A stretch of 64,000 nucleotides of DNA, taken from assembly GCA_016235555.1 (NCBI GenBank), contig JACRKC010000124.1:1-64000 (forward strand). Direction: 5' to 3'. The notes beneath the pieces are model-generated. The model was not told the origin of the DNA. It made no database searches and saw only the letters and a list, made by a program, of their open reading frames with translations. The position numbers and the translations under genes are program-made. This document shows positions 7,669-16,616 of this stretch, piece by piece. The DNA comes from Verrucomicrobiota bacterium. GTDB taxonomy: Bacteria > Verrucomicrobiota > Verrucomicrobiia > Opitutales > Opitutaceae. Every line of letters begins with the position of its first letter. Within the stretch, counting starts at the first letter, position 1.

Positions 7669-9207
7669 TCAGCGGATTTTTTGATCGGGGAGTTCGGCTT
7701 TCACGCCTTGATCGAGCGGCATCGGGTCGCGATCGGGCGTGAGATTGGCCGCGGCGAGCAGGGAGGCGAGTTGCGATTCGAGGGTGCGGCGCTGGGCGGC
7801 GAACGTCGGATCGGCGGCGAGGTTTCGCCGTTCCTGCGGATCGGATTTCAGGTCGTAGAGTTCGGGGAGGTGGCGGTCGGGGGAACCGTCGCCGTGCGGG
7901 TAACGGATGAACTTCCACGCGTCGGTGCGGACGCCGCGGATGTTGGGGGTGTAGGGGAACTGTTTCTCGTAGTTGTATTCGTAGAACCATGCGGTGCGCC
8001 ACGCGGAGTCGCGACCGTGGGCGAGGGCGCGCCAGGAGCGGCCCTGGAGGCCGGCGAGCGCGGGTGCGCCGCAGAGGTCGAGCAGGCTCGGGGCGAGATC
8101 GATCGTGAGCACCTGGCCGTCGACGACGCGGCCGGCGGGCAGGCCGGGGCCGCGGGCCACGAGCGGAATGCGGATGCTGGGCTCGTGCATCGTGCGCTTG
8201 TCGACCATGCCGTGCTCGCCCTCGAGCAGGCCGTTGTCGCCCATGAACACGATGAGGGTGTGGTCGTATTGGCCGGTGGCCTTCAGGTGGTCGACGAGGC
8301 GGCCGACGCTGTCGTCGACGCTGAGCACCGTGCCCCAATACGCGCGCACCATGGCGGCGAAATCCTTCACGGCCGCGGGCGACGAGTCGGGGAATTTCTT
8401 CCGCCACTCGAACAGCGGACCGTAGATGCCGTGCCAGGTGGTGAGCCGCTGGCGGATCCAGTCGGGTTTGCCGTCGAGGGCGAAGGCGCTCGCTGGGTAG
8501 GGCACCGGGACGTGATCGAAGGCGGTCCGGTATTTCTCCTCGGGAAAATAGAACGAGTGCGGCGCCTTCTGGCCGAGGCAGAGCGCCCACGGCTGGCCGG
8601 GCCGGGCGGCGGCGTGATCCTTGAGCCAGCCGAGCGCGTAGTCGGTGACGACGTGGGTGTAGTAGCCCTTGGGCGTTTCGCGGCGGAGGCCGTTGACGTT
8701 CCACTCGGTGTCGAAGTATTTGCCCTGGCCCTTGTGGGTGGTGAACCAGTCGAAACCGGGGCGCGGTGCGTCGTTGTCCTCGCCCATGTGCCATTTGCCG
8801 ACGTAGGCGGTGGCGTAGCCGTTGTCGTGCAGGCGGGCGGGCCAGTGCGGGAGGTGCGCGGGCAGCTCGGTGAAGTTGTCGCGCACGCCGTGGCGGTGGG
8901 CGTAGAGGCCGGTGAGGATGCTGGCGCGGCTCGGCGAGCAGAGCGACGTTGTGCAGAACGCGCTGGCGAACCGCACGCCCTCCCGGGCGAGGGCGTCGAT
9001 GCGCGGCGTGCGCACATGGGCCGAGCCGTAGCAGCCGAGGGCGTCGGGGCGCAGGTCGTCGCAGAGGATGAAGAGGATGTTCGGTTTCGACGGGCTCACC
9101 GCGGAGGGGCGGGCCGGGGTGGAAGCGGCGCGAGCGGTGGCGTTCAGGCCAAAGGCGGAGGCGGCGGCGAGGAAACCGGCGAGGATGAAAAAGCGACGGG
9201 GGAGCAT
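7669..9207 (-). CDS. Secreted sulfatase (iduronate-2-sulfatase-like)
   Basis: A 512-residue exported sulfatase starting MLPRRFFILAGFLAAASAFG. Asp50-Asp51 (ILCDDLRPDALGCYG) bind calcium, CSPSR at 90-94 carries the formylglycine Cys, YVGKWHMGE provides catalytic Lys and His, and MGDNGLLEGEHG the second metal motif. The DDLRP...GCYG and GDNG...GEHG pattern is typical of the iduronate-2-sulfatase group, a family-level resemblance only. Its residues 31-46 share PARPSAVSPSKPNILF with the first sulfatase through an identical 45-bp DNA stretch. The gene ends 54 bp before the next sulfatase start, so co-transcription is likely. Confidence 0.93.
   Translation of the reverse strand: MLPRRFFILAGFLAAASAFGLNATARAASTPARPSAVSPSKPNILFILCDDLRPDALGCYGSAHVRTPRIDALAREGVRFASAFCTTSLCSPSRASILTGLYAHRHGVRDNFTELPAHLPHWPARLHDNGYATAYVGKWHMGEDNDAPRPGFDWFTTHKGQGKYFDTEWNVNGLRRETPKGYYTHVVTDYALGWLKDHAAARPGQPWALCLGQKAPHSFYFPEEKYRTAFDHVPVPYPASAFALDGKPDWIRQRLTTWHGIYGPLFEWRKKFPDSSPAAVKDFAAMVRAYWGTVLSVDDSVGRLVDHLKATGQYDHTLIVFMGDNGLLEGEHGMVDKRTMHEPSIRIPLVARGPGLPAGRVVDGQVLTIDLAPSLLDLCGAPALAGLQGRSWRALAHGRDSAWRTAWFYEYNYEKQFPYTPNIRGVRTDAWKFIRYPHGDGSPDRHLPELYDLKSDPQERRNLAADPTFAAQRRTLESQLASLLAAANLTPDRDPMPLDQGVKAELPDQKIR
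9070..9114. repeat. 45-bp segment shared exactly with 2329-2373
   Basis: Second copy of the identical stretch, again at the end of the signal peptide region of a sulfatase. Flanking codons on both sides differ between the two genes (FILCDDLR here, FVLSDDHS there), so the identity is much sharper than the paralogy around it. Confidence 0.75.
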
Positions 9208-9407
9208 GATTCGGAGGACGGAGACCAGAAACCGGAGAACGGAGAGCAGGGCTGGGGGTGAGGCGGAGCGTGAGGCGGAGACGGCGGATGGGCGAACACG
9301 AAAGCGGGTCGGGCTGGGGCGGGGGGCGGGTCTGAAAGCGACGGGACGCTGGCATTACCCGTGGCCGTGCGCGGGACTTGAGGCGTCATGAACCTGGCGA
9401 GGAGTGG

Positions 9408-9477
9408 CGAACACTCACCGCGCGAAAGGGCAGGTCACAGACCTGCCCTACCTCGGAGCCCGTGCGTCTTCTCGGAC
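9408..9477. repeat. 70-bp intergenic repeat with a palindromic core, copy 1
   Basis: Core GGGCAGGTCACAGACCTGCC is a near-perfect hairpin, flanked on the left by GCGCGAAA and on the right by CTCGGAGCCCGTG. The same 70-bp block recurs in the same orientation at 16197-16266 with about five differences. The two copies bracket the GT-C/GT2 glycosylation operon: this one follows its last gene and the other precedes its first. Confidence 0.75.
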
Positions 9478-9495
9478 GCAAGCGCATGACCGCCT

Positions 9496-11484
9496 CTAAC
9501 CGCGGTGTGACCGGGCGGTGCGTTCGATGAGTCTGGCCCAAGCCTGCAGCGTCCCGGCGGTGGCGGCGCGGAGTTCGTCCGCGGCGAGGCGGTAGATGAA
9601 AATGGAGTAACCCACATGGGCGTCGGCGCCGCGGGCGCGGAGGTAATGGCAGAGGCGGGCGAGGCGGAGCCACTCGTAGCGTTTGATGACGCTCTCCCAT
9701 TTTTCCTTGGAGCCATCGCGCAGCAGTTCGTCGCGTCGCGCGGGATTCTGCTGGTAGTCGCGCATCGCGCGTTCGAGGGAGCGCGCGGCCTGGAATTCCT
9801 GCTCGAGCTCCAGCGTCCACGGGCCGCGCACGGGACTGTAAACCTGTTCGAGGATCGTCGCACCGAGGCAATACACGCCCGGCTCGAGCGAGGCGAGCGG
9901 GGGCTGCGGCAGCTTGAAGCCGTTGACGAACATCAGCCGCCGGGCGCGGATGCCGTAATAGTCGGGCTCGCCCGTCCCGAAGTAGGAGAGATAGACGGGC
10001 TCGCCGGTCTTGCCATTGGCGTCGAGCCAGCGTTTCAGGCCGGGCAAATCCTGGCCCCAGTCGAGCGAACTGTCGACGAGGTGCCGGTGGCCGTTGATCG
10101 GACCGCCCGCGAGTTGGTTGAAGTAGGCGAGGAAGTGGGGCGCGACGCGCAGCGATTCCGCGCCGTGCCAGGCGAGCAGCGCGGCGACCGCGGCCGCGGC
10201 CCACCAGCGGCGGGACCGGAGCCAGGCGCCGAGGGCGCCGGCGGCGATGAACAAAACCGGATACGTCGGCAGGATGTGCCGGTGGCCGATGTTCAGGTGC
10301 ACCGTGATCGAGTAGGCCCAGTAGACGACGAAGAGGGCGGCGAGCGGGGCGAGACGGTGGCATTCGTCCCGCCAGCGGCGCGCCAGCAACGCGAACGCCG
10401 CGAGGCTCGCGCCGAGGAGCGGCAGCGTGGTTTTGAGCGCAAACGTCCACAAAAAGAACGTCGGCCAACCCGTGGTGCTGAACTCGCCGTTCAGGAAGGC
10501 CGAACGGATCTGCGCGGTTTCGAGCACGTAGGCCATCCCGTAGAGGTAGCCCTCGGGCAGGAGGTGGATCGCCGCCATGGCGCGAAGAATTTTGCCCTGG
10601 GTGCCGAGGTTGGCGTCGATCCACTCCCACGGCCGGATGAAATGATCGAAGGGCGGGAGCGCGGGATGGGCGGCGGAGAAGCGAAAACCGAAAAACACCC
10701 AGATGATGACCACTGCCACGAGCCCCTGGCCGAACGCCGACAGCGCGGCGGCGCCGATCTTGCCGGAGCGGGATGTCCAGCGGCGACCGAGCAGGGTGAG
10801 GGGCTCGGCGGACCAGGCGCGCACCGCGGCCAGTGCCACAAACATCGGCAGGAGGAGCGGCGCCGAATATTTTGCCACGCACGCGAGGCCGAATGTGACG
10901 GCGCTGAGCCACCACCAGCGCTGGCGGCCGTCGTGCAGGTGTTTCCACCAGGCGGCGACGCTCGCGATGAGGAAGAAGCTCATGCACGCATCGCTGGTCG
11001 CGAGGGCGCCGTGCGCGAGGAAGTTGGGCTCGAAGACGAACAGCAGCAGCGAGACGAGTCCGCCGGCGTCGCCGAAGAGCCGGCGGGACCACGCGAAGAC
11101 GAGCAGGCCGGTCGCCACGTTGAAGAGGGCGATGAGCGCCCGGCCGGCCATCAGCCGCGGAAAATGGTCCTCGCCGGTCTCGTAGAAAAACTGGTGCGCC
11201 AGCACCCACGCGTCGCTCTTGCGCCAGTAGATTTGGTCGAGCGAGGGAAACCTGGCGCCGGCGAGCGTCGCGGGCAGCGCCGCGACCCGCTGCGGCAGGA
11301 TGCCGTTTTCCGGGTGGAGGCGGTAGTCGTGAAAGTGGTTGAAGTTGAAACCGCCCGTGACGTGCACGATCTCGTCGGAGGTCGTGCTGTGGCTGAACTT
11401 GCTGCCGACCGCCAGCGCGTAGTGCAATGCGAGCAGGGCGGCGACGAGCGCGAAGAGCCAGGGCCGGCGGACGGGTTCGGTCAT
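9496..11484 (-). CDS. GT-C fold glycosyltransferase-like membrane protein (GT39/ArnT type)
   Basis: A 662-residue multi-spanning membrane protein. The start is MTEPVRRPWLFALVAALLAL, whose ATG overlaps the upstream gene's stop (ATGA), indicating translational coupling; an upstream extension is repeat-derived. After the first helix comes a loop with TTSDEIVHVTGG, where the Asp-Glu pair is the expected acidic catalytic site of PMT/ArnT-like GT-C enzymes. About ten hydrophobic helices follow, then a soluble C-terminal part with LVDSSLDWGQDLPGLKRWLD that is shared nearly word for word with the upstream paralogue. These enzymes use polyprenyl-phosphate sugars and transfer to lipid or protein acceptors on the outer face of the membrane. 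Acceptor unknown. Last gene of a four-gene operon. Confidence 0.85.
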   Translation of the reverse strand: MTEPVRRPWLFALVAALLALHYALAVGSKFSHSTTSDEIVHVTGGFNFNHFHDYRLHPENGILPQRVAALPATLAGARFPSLDQIYWRKSDAWVLAHQFFYETGEDHFPRLMAGRALIALFNVATGLLVFAWSRRLFGDAGGLVSLLLFVFEPNFLAHGALATSDACMSFFLIASVAAWWKHLHDGRQRWWWLSAVTFGLACVAKYSAPLLLPMFVALAAVRAWSAEPLTLLGRRWTSRSGKIGAAALSAFGQGLVAVVIIWVFFGFRFSAAHPALPPFDHFIRPWEWIDANLGTQGKILRAMAAIHLLPEGYLYGMAYVLETAQIRSAFLNGEFSTTGWPTFFLWTFALKTTLPLLGASLAAFALLARRWRDECHRLAPLAALFVVYWAYSITVHLNIGHRHILPTYPVLFIAAGALGAWLRSRRWWAAAAVAALLAWHGAESLRVAPHFLAYFNQLAGGPINGHRHLVDSSLDWGQDLPGLKRWLDANGKTGEPVYLSYFGTGEPDYYGIRARRLMFVNGFKLPQPPLASLEPGVYCLGATILEQVYSPVRGPWTLELEQEFQAARSLERAMRDYQQNPARRDELLRDGSKEKWESVIKRYEWLRLARLCHYLRARGADAHVGYSIFIYRLAADELRAATAGTLQAWARLIERTARSHRG

Positions 11485-13331
11485 GGAAAATAAGGTGGCG
11501 GCCCATCGAGCAAGGCGCGCACCTCGGCCTCCGTCAGCCGGAAAATCAAAATCGAGTAACCGACCAGGTGGTCGGGGGCGCGGGGTTGCAGCCCGGCGCA
11601 CAGCCGGCCGAAGCGCAGGTGCTCGAGGTCGACCATGCGTGGAATCGCGGCGTCGCGGGGCGTGCGATCCCGGCCGGCACGCCACTCGGCGACCCAGCGG
11701 GTCAGGTCCGCGTAGCGCCGCTCATGGTCGGCGGTCCAGCCGTGGCGCACGTGCGTGTAGATCTGCTGGAACATCGTTGCGCTGATGCAGTAGAGGCCGC
11801 CGGTCATCTCGGGCAGCAATTCCCGGCCGCGCAGATCGAAGTAGCCGTCGGCGAGGCGCGTGGCGCGGATGCCCTCGTGAGCGGGCGAGCCGGAACCGAA
11901 GTAGGAGAGGAAGATTTTTTCGCCCCGCGTATGAGGGTCGAGCCAGCGCTTCAATCCGGGCAGGTCCTGGCCCCAGTCGAGGGAGCTGTCGACGAGCCGG
12001 CGATACGCCACGGCGGGTCCGCCAAAGAGCGGGTTGAATTGCGCGAGGTAGTGGGGGCGGATGGCGCACGACTCGAGGACGTGGGCGAGCCCGAGCGCAC
12101 CAACCGCGACATAGACCCACGTGCGGCGCGGCAGCCAGACGACGGCGCCGGCGAGGACGTAAAGCGCGGGGAAGACCGGCAGCAGGTGGCGCAGCCCGAT
12201 GTTGAGACGGCTCGTGAGCGCAAACCCGCCATAGACGACCAGGAGCACCGCCAGCGGGGCGAGGCGGTAGGCGTGGCGCCGGGCTTGCGGTGTCCGCAAC
12301 AACCCCCAGCCGGTGAGCGCCAGCAAGCCGAGCTGGCCGACCGTGGCTTTCAACACGAACGCGACCGGGAAGAAAAGCAGCCAGCCTTTCGAGCCGAATT
12401 CGCCGAGGAAAAAGGCGGGCCGGCCCTGGGCAAAAAAGGCGGTGTGGGCGAGCCCTTGCAGCCAGGGCTCGGGGAGCAAGCGGAGATCCCGGGCGAGGGC
12501 GGCGGCGCGCACGGTGAGGCTGGTGCCGTAGTCGTTCCACGGGTGGTTGTAGGCGCCGGGCTCACGCAGTCCATCGAAACGGAAACCGTAGGCGGCCCAG
12601 ACGAGGACGAGGGCGAGCAGGAGGGCGGCGGCGGACCCGGTCGTCACGGCGCCGATCCGGCGCCGACTCCGCATCAACCGGATCGCGGCCATCGCCGCGA
12701 ACATGGCCGCGAACAGCGGTGCGGAGAATTTCGCGAGCGCGAGTCCACCCCACGCCAGTCCCGCCAGCATGATGCGCTCCGGAGTGGCCCGGTGCAGCAG
12801 GCGCCAGCCGGTGAGCGTCGCGGCAAAGAAGCCGAGGGTCGCCGCCATGTCCGAAGTGGCGAGGCCGGCGTGGGCGAGCGTGAGGGGGCAGAAGGCGAAC
12901 AGCACCACCGACACGAGCGCGCCCGCGGGGCCGAAGAGCGAGCGCGCCCACGCAAAGACGAGGACGCCGCACGCGACGCCGAGGAGGGCGATCGCGGCGC
13001 GGGCGGACGCGAGCATCCGCGGCAGGTCGTTGCCCGATTCGTGGAAGAACTGGTGGCCGATCTCGGCGGCGTCAGCGGTGCGCCAGGCCGGTTGATCGCG
13101 CTTGGGGAAGCGCAGGTCCTGCGTGAGCAGCGGCAGGGCGGCCAGGCGTTGCGGGAGGTTGCCGTTCTCGGGCTGGAGGCGAAAGTCGCCGAAGGTCCAA
13201 TACGAGTGGCCCGCCGTGACGTGGAAGATCTCGTCGGCGGTGGTGCTGTGTTCGCGCGACACGCTCGCGGCCATCCACCAGAAGAGTGCGAGCAGCAGGC
13301 CCGCGGCGAGCGACGGAGCCGTGCGGCGCAT
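11481..13331 (-). CDS. GT-C fold glycosyltransferase-like membrane protein (GT39/ArnT type)
   Basis: A 616-residue paralogue of the downstream gene. Helix 1 (SLAAGLLLALFWWMAASV) leads to STTADEIFHVTAG, with Asp-Glu as the likely catalytic acids of the first periplasmic loop. Roughly ten hydrophobic segments follow, then a soluble tail containing LVDSSLDWGQDLPGLKRWLD and HLVGYSILIFRL, both mirrored in the neighbour. Presumed donor: a polyprenyl-phosphate sugar made by the GT2 gene whose stop codon complement begins 3 bp upstream of this start. The tight spacing on both sides (3 bp upstream gap, 4-bp overlap downstream) supports one operon. Direction of transfer and acceptor are not determinable. 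Confidence 0.85.
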   Translation of the reverse strand: MRRTAPSLAAGLLLALFWWMAASVSREHSTTADEIFHVTAGHSYWTFGDFRLQPENGNLPQRLAALPLLTQDLRFPKRDQPAWRTADAAEIGHQFFHESGNDLPRMLASARAAIALLGVACGVLVFAWARSLFGPAGALVSVVLFAFCPLTLAHAGLATSDMAATLGFFAATLTGWRLLHRATPERIMLAGLAWGGLALAKFSAPLFAAMFAAMAAIRLMRSRRRIGAVTTGSAAALLLALVLVWAAYGFRFDGLREPGAYNHPWNDYGTSLTVRAAALARDLRLLPEPWLQGLAHTAFFAQGRPAFFLGEFGSKGWLLFFPVAFVLKATVGQLGLLALTGWGLLRTPQARRHAYRLAPLAVLLVVYGGFALTSRLNIGLRHLLPVFPALYVLAGAVVWLPRRTWVYVAVGALGLAHVLESCAIRPHYLAQFNPLFGGPAVAYRRLVDSSLDWGQDLPGLKRWLDPHTRGEKIFLSYFGSGSPAHEGIRATRLADGYFDLRGRELLPEMTGGLYCISATMFQQIYTHVRHGWTADHERRYADLTRWVAEWRAGRDRTPRDAAIPRMVDLEHLRFGRLCAGLQPRAPDHLVGYSILIFRLTEAEVRALLDGPPPYFP

Positions 13332-13334
13332 GAG

Positions 13335-14294
13335 TCACGCCCGCCCGCGGGGCGGCTTTACGAGGTAGATGGGGCGTTGCTTCACCTCGTCGTAGATGCG
13401 ACCGAGGTATTCGCCCAGCACGCCGATGGCGATGAGTTGCACGCCGCCGAGAAACAGCACCAGCGCGGCCAGCGTGGTGAAACCCGTGGGCGCGGTCTCG
13501 ATGTCGATGAGGCGCTTCACGACGTAGTAGAGGCCGAGGCAGAAGCCCACCGAGCCGACGAAGATGCCGGTGTAGGTGAGCACGCGGAGCGGCAGGTAGG
13601 AGAAGCTGAACAGGCCGTCGAGGGCGTAGCGCACCAGGCGGCGGAAGGTCTGCTGGGGTTTCCCGGCGGCGCGCTCCTGGCGGTCATAAGGCACATCGGC
13701 CGTCGGGAAACCGATCCACGCGCGCAGGCCGGGGAAGAAGCGGTTGCGTTCCGGCAGGCGGTGGAACGCCTCGATCGCGTCGCGCCCGAGCAGACCGAAC
13801 GTGCCGGCATTGGTATCGACGGTCACATCCGACAGCCGCCCGAAGACGGCGTGAAACGCGTCGAAACCCACCCGGCGCAACCCCGTCTCGGCGCGGCTGC
13901 GGCGGGTGGCGCGCACCACCTCGGCGCCGTTGCGCCACGCGGCGATGAGTGCGGGGATGAGTTCGGGCGGATCCTGCAGGTCGGCATCCATGGTCACGAC
14001 GGCATCCACCGGCCCGCCGGAGGCGGACGAGCGGGCGTGGGCGAGGCCGGCGGCGAGGGCGGCCTGGAAGCCGAAGTTGCGGGAGAGTTCGACCAGCTCG
14101 AACCGCGGGTCGCGTTGGGTCTGGGCGCGCACGAGGGCGGCCGAGCCATCGCGGCTGCCGTCGTCGACGAGCACCGCGCGCCACGTCAGATCGCGTTGCG
14201 CCTCGAAGAGCGCGGCGAGTCGTCCGAACAGCTCGGGCAACACAGCCTCCTCATTGAAAACCGGGATGACGATGGCGACAGTTGGGGCGGGCAT
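13335..14294 (-). CDS. Polyprenyl-phosphate glycosyltransferase, GT2 family
   Basis: A 319-residue enzyme of the DPM1/GtrB/ArnC-like GT2 group, which charges undecaprenyl (polyprenyl) phosphate with a sugar on the cytoplasmic side. The N-terminal GT-A domain has VAIVIPVFNEEAVLPEL, the nucleotide-binding VLVDDGSRDGS, the metal-binding MDADLQDPPE, and RNRFFPGLRAW late in the domain. Two C-terminal hydrophobic segments (LTYTGIFVGSVGFCLGLYYV and TLAALVLFLGGVQLIAIGVL) are the membrane hairpin of GtrB-like proteins, followed by GEYLGRIYDEVKQRP, a signature of the subfamily. It likely supplies lipid-linked sugar to the two GT-C genes immediately downstream. Confidence 0.93.
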   Translation of the reverse strand: MPAPTVAIVIPVFNEEAVLPELFGRLAALFEAQRDLTWRAVLVDDGSRDGSAALVRAQTQRDPRFELVELSRNFGFQAALAAGLAHARSSASGGPVDAVVTMDADLQDPPELIPALIAAWRNGAEVVRATRRSRAETGLRRVGFDAFHAVFGRLSDVTVDTNAGTFGLLGRDAIEAFHRLPERNRFFPGLRAWIGFPTADVPYDRQERAAGKPQQTFRRLVRYALDGLFSFSYLPLRVLTYTGIFVGSVGFCLGLYYVVKRLIDIETAPTGFTTLAALVLFLGGVQLIAIGVLGEYLGRIYDEVKQRPIYLVKPPRGRA

Positions 14295-14414
14295 CGAAAC
14301 GGTGGGTAGGATTGGGCGGAGGGGCGGATTCGCGAGGAAAATTGCGGGCGCCCGCCGCCACGTCGAGGAGGCGCGGGTGGGCGCGCCTCTTTGGCAGGTT
14401 TTTTCGACGCTTTC

Positions 14415-16106
14415 TCAGGGAGCGGCGGTGCGGCGGACCCGCCACAGGGCAAGGCCGAGGCAGGTGGCGAGCACCACGAGCACGAGCGCCAGCGGCGGCG
14501 CGTAAACGTCGGGGAAGAAGTCGAGGCGGTTGTTGATTTTTCCGGCCAGATTCATGAAGGCCGGACCGCTGTAGCTGCGCAGGGTGTCGTCGGGGCTGCG
14601 GCCGGCGGCGAACCAGCGGTCGAACGCATAGTTTTGCACGCCGAAATGCAGGATGATCCCGAGCGCCACGTCCGTGATCGCGCCGGCGATCGCGGCGAGT
14701 TTCCACGGGCGGCTCAGTTCCGGCCACCGCGCGGCGAGCACCGCGAGGCCGAGCAGCACGAACGCCTGCAGGCAGATGTGCGCGAGGCCCCAGTGGTCGC
14801 GGGCGCCGTGCGTGGCGACGCCGAGGACCACCACGACCAGCGAGAACCAACCCCAAAAGAGGCGGCTGGCACGCGGGGCGGCCCGGCCGCGTTGCCAGAG
14901 TATGCAGGCGAGGGGCAACCACGCGACGCTGCCAAAGGCGAGCAGCAGGTTGAGCTGGTAGCTCTGAAACAACCAGTCCCGCCACGCGCCCCACAGGCTC
15001 CGCTGCGTGAGCAGCGACTGGTCGAGCGGGCGCAGAAAATGGGGCACGAGGGTGTCGCGCAGATTCAGGCCGATCGTGACGAGTTGGTGGAGCGGCCGGG
15101 CGTCGGAGGTGGTGACGCTGGTGTTCGAGAGGAACGTCGCGTGCGGGCCCAGCCGGGTGAGCGCCCAGCCGAACCACAGGGCCAGCACGGCGAAGCCGGC
15201 GAGGGTGGCGAAGGCGGTCGCCCGCCACCACGGGGCCTCGCGGCGGCGCGCCCAACACAGCGCGAGCCAGGCGCCGGCGAGTGCCACGGCATAGGGGCCG
15301 GCCGAGTAATGGGCGAGCACGCCGGCGGCGAGACTGGCGCCGAAGAGCGGCGCGGCGGCCGGCGGTGCATCGGCATCGCGGGCGCGCAGGAAGAAGGCGA
15401 GGGCCGCGAGCACGAAGAACGCCGTGGGCAGCTTCGTCCACGCGAAGGTGGAGTTCTGCACAAAGAGGGGATTGACCATCACCAGCACCGCCAGCACGGC
15501 GATCGCCCGCGGGCCGCCCCAGCGCCGGGCCAGCAACGCGGCGGGCAGGAAAGCCAGCGTCGAGAGCAGCGCGGTCATCAGTTGATAGTGCGCGTAGTCC
15601 ACGCGCGTCGCGTGCAGGAATGCGCCGGTGACGACGTTGACCAGCGGCGGACGCGCCCCGAGGCCGTAGGCGGCGACGAACTTGTGGTCGAGCGGCCAGC
15701 GCTCGAGGAAGAAGCGGGCGCGTTCCCAGTGTTCGAACCAGTCGCCGGCCCAGCCGCCGCCGGAGTAGCTCGCGATCGTCGCCATCCAGCCGAGGCACCA
15801 GCCCGTCACGAGCGCCTGACCGAGGAGGAGCGCCCGGGCGTCGGCATCCTGCCACCACTCCCGGAGCGTCGTGCGGCCGAGAACCAAGCCGGCGGCACCG
15901 AGGACGGGCAGCAGCCAGGGCCCGCCGTTCGGCAGATCGGAGACATAGAGGGTCCAGCTCAGCAGAAACGTGCCGAGCAGTGAGAGCGCGACGCCCGCAA
16001 CCAGTTTTTCCGCGGGAGTCAGCACCAGGCGGGCGACGAACGGCGCGCCGAGGCCCAGCACGACACCGGCGACGAGCAGCAGGCAGGCGAGGAAAGAATG
16101 CAACAT
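14415..16106 (-). CDS. GT-C-like multi-spanning membrane protein
   Basis: A 563-residue integral membrane protein with 10 or more hydrophobic helices, beginning MLHSFLACLLLVAGVVLGLG. A soluble loop near residues 110-140 has YSGGGWAGDWFEHWERARFF, which resembles the acidic first loop of PMT-like transferases, and NPLFVQNSTFAWTKLPTAFF is typical of GT-C membrane proteins of Verrucomicrobiota. It heads the glycosylation operon; the GT2 gene starts 120 bp downstream. A role in lipid-linked sugar transfer or polymer export is inferred from fold and position, and no catalytic residue can be named with confidence. Confidence 0.75.
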   Translation of the reverse strand: MLHSFLACLLLVAGVVLGLGAPFVARLVLTPAEKLVAGVALSLLGTFLLSWTLYVSDLPNGGPWLLPVLGAAGLVLGRTTLREWWQDADARALLLGQALVTGWCLGWMATIASYSGGGWAGDWFEHWERARFFLERWPLDHKFVAAYGLGARPPLVNVVTGAFLHATRVDYAHYQLMTALLSTLAFLPAALLARRWGGPRAIAVLAVLVMVNPLFVQNSTFAWTKLPTAFFVLAALAFFLRARDADAPPAAAPLFGASLAAGVLAHYSAGPYAVALAGAWLALCWARRREAPWWRATAFATLAGFAVLALWFGWALTRLGPHATFLSNTSVTTSDARPLHQLVTIGLNLRDTLVPHFLRPLDQSLLTQRSLWGAWRDWLFQSYQLNLLLAFGSVAWLPLACILWQRGRAAPRASRLFWGWFSLVVVVLGVATHGARDHWGLAHICLQAFVLLGLAVLAARWPELSRPWKLAAIAGAITDVALGIILHFGVQNYAFDRWFAAGRSPDDTLRSYSGPAFMNLAGKINNRLDFFPDVYAPPLALVLVVLATCLGLALWRVRRTAAP

Positions 16107-16196
16107 GGCGCGCCAGTCCGGCGGGGCACCTAGAGGCGGTCAGGAACTCGGCGCGGAGCAGCGGCCGGGAGCACGGCAGAACTGTGACCTGCCTTG

Positions 16197-16266
16197 CGAA
16201 CACGCATCGCGCGAAAGGGCAGGTCACAGACCTGCCCTACCTCGGAGCCCGTGTGTCTTCTGGGAC
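16197..16266. repeat. 70-bp intergenic repeat, copy 2
   Basis: Same orientation and near-identical to 9408-9477, including the GGCAGGTCACAGACCTGCC core and the right flank CTCGGAGCCCGTG. It lies about 90 bp upstream of the first gene of the glycosylation operon. Confidence 0.75.
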
Positions 16267-16340
16267 AAAAGTTCATGCCGGCCTCTAGGTGCCGGTCCGC
16301 TCCATCGCCGGCAACGACATAAACGCCGCCGCGGGTTTCC

Positions 16341-16485
16341 CCGGGTGTGACAGGAAGTGAGGTCAGTAAACCGAGGCCTTGGTTGTAGCGGCGGTCTGTG
16401 ACCGCCGAACGAGAACCCTTGGCCCATCGCCGGCGGGCGCAGACCGCCGCTACAGCTGGCTGACCTCACTTCCGGTTGCACCCGG
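16341..16485. repeat. 145-bp nested inverted repeat, copy 1
   Basis: The outer arms CCGGGTGtgacaGGAAGTGAGG and their complement CCTCACTTCCGG...CACCCGG enclose an inner inverted repeat, GTAGCGGCGGTCTG versus CAGACCGCCGCTAC, with a spacer starting ACGAGAACCCTTGG. The same architecture and spacer recur at 45070-45213. The design is that of a small non-autonomous palindromic element. Confidence 0.8.
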
Positions 16486-16616
16486 TTTCCCCGGGGCGCA
16501 GCCCGGTTTCTTGCCGTCCGGTGAGAGCGACGGAGTGGCGGTTTTCAACCGCCGCGCGAACCGCGGGGGCGCGTGCGGCGATGCCGTGTCTCAGCGGGCG
16601 GATCCTGCCGAACGAC

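Larger units (their letters stand above)
16107..16616. other. Repeat-filled intergenic region (510 bp)
   Basis: No convincing coding frame. It contains copy 2 of the 70-bp repeat (16197-16266), then a 145-bp nested inverted repeat (16341-16485), then a short hairpin around GTGGCGGTTTTCAACCGCCGC (about 16534-16554). It separates two minus-strand genes and should hold the promoter of the glycosylation operon near its left end, but I see no clear -35/-10 pair. Confidence 0.7.
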
